Shown here: positions 5,127-7,442 of the stretch, piece by piece
How the letters are laid out: each line of letters begins with the position of its first letter
Numbering within the stretch: position 1 is the first letter of the stretch
Assembly (NCBI GenBank): GCA_964399235.1
Contig: CAYNQC010000067.1
Coordinates: forward strand, 1 to 7,442
Source of the DNA: DASPPK01 sp964399235
GTDB taxonomy: Archaea; Thermoproteota; Bathyarchaeia; Bathyarchaeales; Bathycorpusculaceae
Reading direction: 5' to 3'
DNA: 7,442 bases
Position numbers and translations under genes: made by a program
Notes under the pieces: generated by a model
Told to the model about the DNA's origin: nothing
Seen by the model: only the letters and a program-made list of their open reading frames with translations
Database searches by the model: none

Positions 5127-6361
5127 TCTCGGCCCGTTACCGCCAGATCGGAGCTAAAATCGACGTTTTTCAGCAGGCTCTGCCCGGATACGTGAGTCAG
5201 CTAGGCTGGAATGTGAAGAAGGCCATTCCCGGTCAGACCAGTTTCATGCTTGAATTGAAGAAAGGTTTCTTCGACAAAGCTGTGATAAAAGTCAGGGGAG
5301 TTCCTGAAGATGTTTCCGTCGAATTAGAAGGCCCCCAAGAACTGATGGACTACGTGGAACAAGCCCTTGCAGAATCATGTTCAAACCCAGCCGCACTCGT
5401 AGGATGGAAAGAACAGGCAAAACAGCAGGCAATGGATTTTGCCAAGAGTTTTGCCGGCATGATTCCTCCAGGCACAACTTCGCCTCCACCGACGCAAGCA
5501 GCGCCAACGCCTAAACCTGCAGCCCCCAAGCTTGAGGCATGCATGCACTGCAGTGCGCCGCTTACGTATGATCCTGAAGAAGTTCTTGTCGTTTGCAACT
5601 ACTGCGGCTTCATCAACAACACAACTGGCGAACAGCCTCCGAGATACAGCATGCTTCCAGTTTCGGTTGTCGGCGCGCAGGCGATAGAGGCTGCGAAAGA
5701 TCATTTGGCGAAGGGAATATTCGTTACGCGCGGTATGGCTGAGAAAGCTGAATGGGGCTCGATAATTCTTAGATACGTTCCGAACTGGGCTGTAACGGTT
5801 CAACTTGACGGCGACATTGAAGGCAAGAAGGCACTGGTGAAGAGCAAAGACACCAAGACTCAGGTTGCACAGGAAGTGGCTATGCAGGCGTTGGGCGGAG
5901 CGCTCGGCAGCATTTTTGGAGGCGCTGGAAGAGGCGCAGGAAGGGCAATTACAGACAGAACTGAGAGAATGTCGATAAGCGAGGCGATGGACGTGCCGGT
6001 TGTTGCAAGGAAAGCCTCCGAATATCAACCTGATCCTGGCGCATACAAGATTCCACTTGACAGGAAAGAGCCTTTCAAGAAGACAGGAGAAGAGACCCTT
6101 AACGTTGAGGTAAAGAGTGCAGAAGCCGCCGAAAGAGCTAAGGGTTTGGCGTTGCAGGAAGTTAGATCGAGGTACACGTTTGTGTCGCGCTTCAATGTGT
6201 TGGCTAATCCTATAGGTGAACCTGAATTGATCTATTCGCCCTGGTGGTTCATAGAGTATCGTATGGGAGGAAACCCGTATTCCATGATCATTGATGCTAG
6301 TAATGGAAGCGTTGTCGCTGGACAGAGACCTTGGCTTCCAAAAGGAGTCATAAGGAGGTGA
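5123..6361 (+). CDS. Zinc-ribbon protein with glycine zipper and two PxW modules
   Basis: This is a 412-residue multidomain protein with no named family that I can assign. Residues 1-105 form an alpha/beta domain. Residues 114-136 are a Pro/Thr/Ala linker. A zinc ribbon follows (C140-x2-C143 and C158-x2-C161). A first PxW strand module is at about 212-232 (RYVPNWAVTVQLDG). A Gly/Ala-rich hydrophobic stretch at 252-275 has G258, G262 and G266 spaced as a glycine zipper. The C-terminal domain (about 325-405) contains AEAAERAK, SPWWFIEYR and a terminal D-x2-NG-x-V strand pair. That last domain is shared with the gene at 3717-4193. Bacterial TFIIB-type zinc-ribbon proteins found with SPFH proteins have a comparable layout. 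It starts in an ATGA overlap with the coiled-coil gene, and its stop codon lies inside the ribosome site of the SPFH gene. A membrane-associated role is inferred. Confidence 0.87.
   Translation: MISARYRQIGAKIDVFQQALPGYVSQLGWNVKKAIPGQTSFMLELKKGFFDKAVIKVRGVPEDVSVELEGPQELMDYVEQALAESCSNPAALVGWKEQAKQQAMDFAKSFAGMIPPGTTSPPPTQAAPTPKPAAPKLEACMHCSAPLTYDPEEVLVVCNYCGFINNTTGEQPPRYSMLPVSVVGAQAIEAAKDHLAKGIFVTRGMAEKAEWGSIILRYVPNWAVTVQLDGDIEGKKALVKSKDTKTQVAQEVAMQALGGALGSIFGGAGRGAGRAITDRTERMSISEAMDVPVVARKASEYQPDPGAYKIPLDRKEPFKKTGEETLNVEVKSAEAAERAKGLALQEVRSRYTFVSRFNVLANPIGEPELIYSPWWFIEYRMGGNPYSMIIDASNGSVVAGQRPWLPKGVIRR
6354..6361 (+). promoter_or_regulatory. Perfect Shine-Dalgarno containing the upstream stop
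   Basis: GGAGGTGA is fully complementary to the usual archaeal 16S tail and ends five bases before the TTG at 6367. Its last three bases are the stop codon of the preceding gene. This fixes TTG as the SPFH start and implies translational coupling. Confidence 0.85.
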
Positions 6362-6366
6362 ATTGA

Positions 6367-7425
6367 TTGCCAAAAGTCATTGAATGGGTTGGAGCGAGAG
6401 AAGGAGACATAGTCTGGAGATACCCAGTAGAAGAGATTGCTTGGGGAGACAACCTCATAGTCCACGAATACGAGGCAGCAGTGTTTTTCAGAGACGGCAA
6501 AGCCTACGACGTGTTCAGAGCAGGACGCCACGCACTCACAACAGCCAATCTTCCACTCCTGACAAAAATTTTCTCAAAGATCGCCGGGTTCGACAGAGTT
6601 CCGTTCACATCAACAGTCGTATTTGTTTCACTGAAACAGTTCCAAGGCAAATTCGGAGCCCAAGGACAAACCAAGGAGCTTGCACCGTTGAAGTTCTTCG
6701 GAGGCTTCTGGTTCAGAGTTGAAGAGGCAAACTTGTTCGTCAACGAAGTAGTCGGTGGACAAGGCGCCTTCACAACAGACGGACTGCAGAACTTCTTGAG
6801 AGGCTACTTCAACGAGAGACTGATTGACACATTGAGTCAATATTCGCTTTCAGACGTGTACGGCAAACTGGACGAGACGAGTCTGCTTTCAAAGAACGTG
6901 CTTTTCGACGCGTTTTCAAGAATAGGACTTGAACTGATCGAAGTCAAATTTGAGGGAATCGACACTACACCAGAATGGCGAGACAGACTGTTCTACATCA
7001 AGACTGGAGTGGGCGCCGGAGAAGTGCTCAGAATGGAAACAGTTCAGAAATCAGCAGAAAGCCTGTCAAAGAGTCAAGGCGGAGGCGCAGCAATCGGCGC
7101 TGGAGCAGTGATTCTTCCACCATTGTTCCAAGGGCAACCTGCAGGAGCCCAACAGGTCATGGTAGTGTGTCCGAAATGCGGTTTCCAGAACCCACAGATA
7201 TCGAAGTTCTGCAACAACTGCGGCACCACATTACAGCAGCCAGGACAGGCACAGGCAGCAGCAACCGTAAACTGTCCAAAGTGTGGAACTGCAAACCCAA
7301 CGACTGCGAAGTTCTGTGTAAACTGCGGAAACCCGATGCAAGCAATGGTAAAATGCGCGAAATGTGAAACTGAGGCCCCTGCTGGTACGAAGTTCTGTCC
7401 CAACTGTGGAGCAAAACTGAAGTAA
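6367..7425 (+). CDS. SPFH-domain protein with three C-terminal zinc ribbons (YdjI/'virion core' type)
   Basis: Residues 1-225 of this 352-residue protein form the SPFH-like domain of the bacterial YdjI or 'virion core' group. Markers are DIVWRYPVEEIAWGDNLIVHE (14-34, the first residues of the domain), AAVFFRDGKAYDVFRAGRH (37-55) and LTTANLPLL (57-65). A Gly/Ala hydrophobic stretch (238-262) leads to three zinc ribbons: C268/C271/C282/C285, C303/C306/C317/C320 and C330/C333/C344/C347. Each has ten residues between its CxxC pairs. There is no N-terminal membrane helix, so membrane contact must come from the SPFH surface, the hydrophobic stretch or partners. SPFH proteins oligomerise on membranes; YdjI of Bacillus subtilis has been reported to help attach PspA. 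The TTG start is fixed by a perfect ribosome site. The coding strand is notably A+C rich and AGA-rich compared with genes at the left of the window. Confidence 0.92.
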   Translation: MPKVIEWVGAREGDIVWRYPVEEIAWGDNLIVHEYEAAVFFRDGKAYDVFRAGRHALTTANLPLLTKIFSKIAGFDRVPFTSTVVFVSLKQFQGKFGAQGQTKELAPLKFFGGFWFRVEEANLFVNEVVGGQGAFTTDGLQNFLRGYFNERLIDTLSQYSLSDVYGKLDETSLLSKNVLFDAFSRIGLELIEVKFEGIDTTPEWRDRLFYIKTGVGAGEVLRMETVQKSAESLSKSQGGGAAIGAGAVILPPLFQGQPAGAQQVMVVCPKCGFQNPQISKFCNNCGTTLQQPGQAQAAATVNCPKCGTANPTTAKFCVNCGNPMQAMVKCAKCETEAPAGTKFCPNCGAKLK

Positions 7426-7442
7426 CCAGCCTCCATCTTTCA

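Noticed and set aside
5381..6373. Long open frame on the minus strand (330 residues)
   Set aside because: It lies fully opposite the zinc-ribbon gene at 5123-6361, which has clear domains and coupled starts. The product is rich in Arg, Ser and Cys without recognisable motifs, as expected for an antisense shadow.
7160..7420. Repeated short segments at the end of the window, considered as a CRISPR or tandem DNA repeat
   Set aside because: The similarity is at protein level (three zinc ribbons), spacing is uneven (35 and 27 codons) and the DNA copies diverge.
6367..7425. Viral origin suggested by the name 'virion core protein'
   Set aside because: That label comes from database naming of YdjI-like proteins. 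No phage or virus structural, packaging or integration gene is seen nearby.
7074..7436. Minus-strand open frame with many Phe, Gly and Cys
   Set aside because: The repetitive pattern is the reverse complement of the three zinc ribbons, so it is a shadow.

Overview
The window is almost entirely protein-coding and looks archaeal. The clearest markers are a UPF0147-family gene (1566-1844), a protein like Sjogren syndrome/scleroderma autoantigen p27 (1126-1488, minus), an archaeal-type thymidylate kinase (5-604), TATA boxes about 40-50 bp upstream of start codons, and Shine-Dalgarno sites that match the archaeal 16S tail (perfect GGAGGTGA at 6354-6361). TTG start codons are common. A Bathyarchaeia-like or other TACK lineage would fit, but this is an inference. 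A run of exactly 100 N at 3773-3872 marks a scaffold gap of unknown true size, so this is probably a metagenome-assembled genome.

Left part (1-1844): housekeeping genes. Thymidylate kinase converges on a two-gene minus-strand unit (p27-like zinc ribbon protein, then an unrecognised 174-residue protein), with the stop codons of the two strands sharing one TTAA. The p27-like gene is divergent from the UPF0147 gene across 77 bp. That gap holds one near-palindromic TATA box placed symmetrically between the two starts.

Middle (1845-4193): a single-domain cupin, then a COG2509-like FAD-dependent oxidoreductase with a cysteine cluster, then 5 bp later a zinc-ribbon gene cut by the assembly gap. The C-terminal part of the cut gene is a paralogue of the C-terminus of the protein at 5123-6361.

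Right part (4196-7425): a compact four-gene operon with its own TATA box. It encodes a four-helix membrane protein, a coiled-coil protein, a zinc-ribbon protein with a glycine zipper and two Pro-x-Trp strand modules, and an SPFH protein of the YdjI ('virion core') type with three C-terminal zinc ribbons. The first three genes are joined by ATGA overlaps. The fourth starts from a perfect Shine-Dalgarno that contains the preceding stop codon. The layout resembles bacterial SPFH/zinc-ribbon modules linked to PspA and envelope stress (B. subtilis YdjG-YdjH-YdjI). I think it is an archaeal membrane-associated scaffold or envelope-maintenance system that has not been characterised, and it is the most interesting content here.

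No rRNA, tRNA, CRISPR array, insertion sequence or attachment site was seen. No gene-free stretch exceeds 100 bp, apart from the N gap inside the broken gene.
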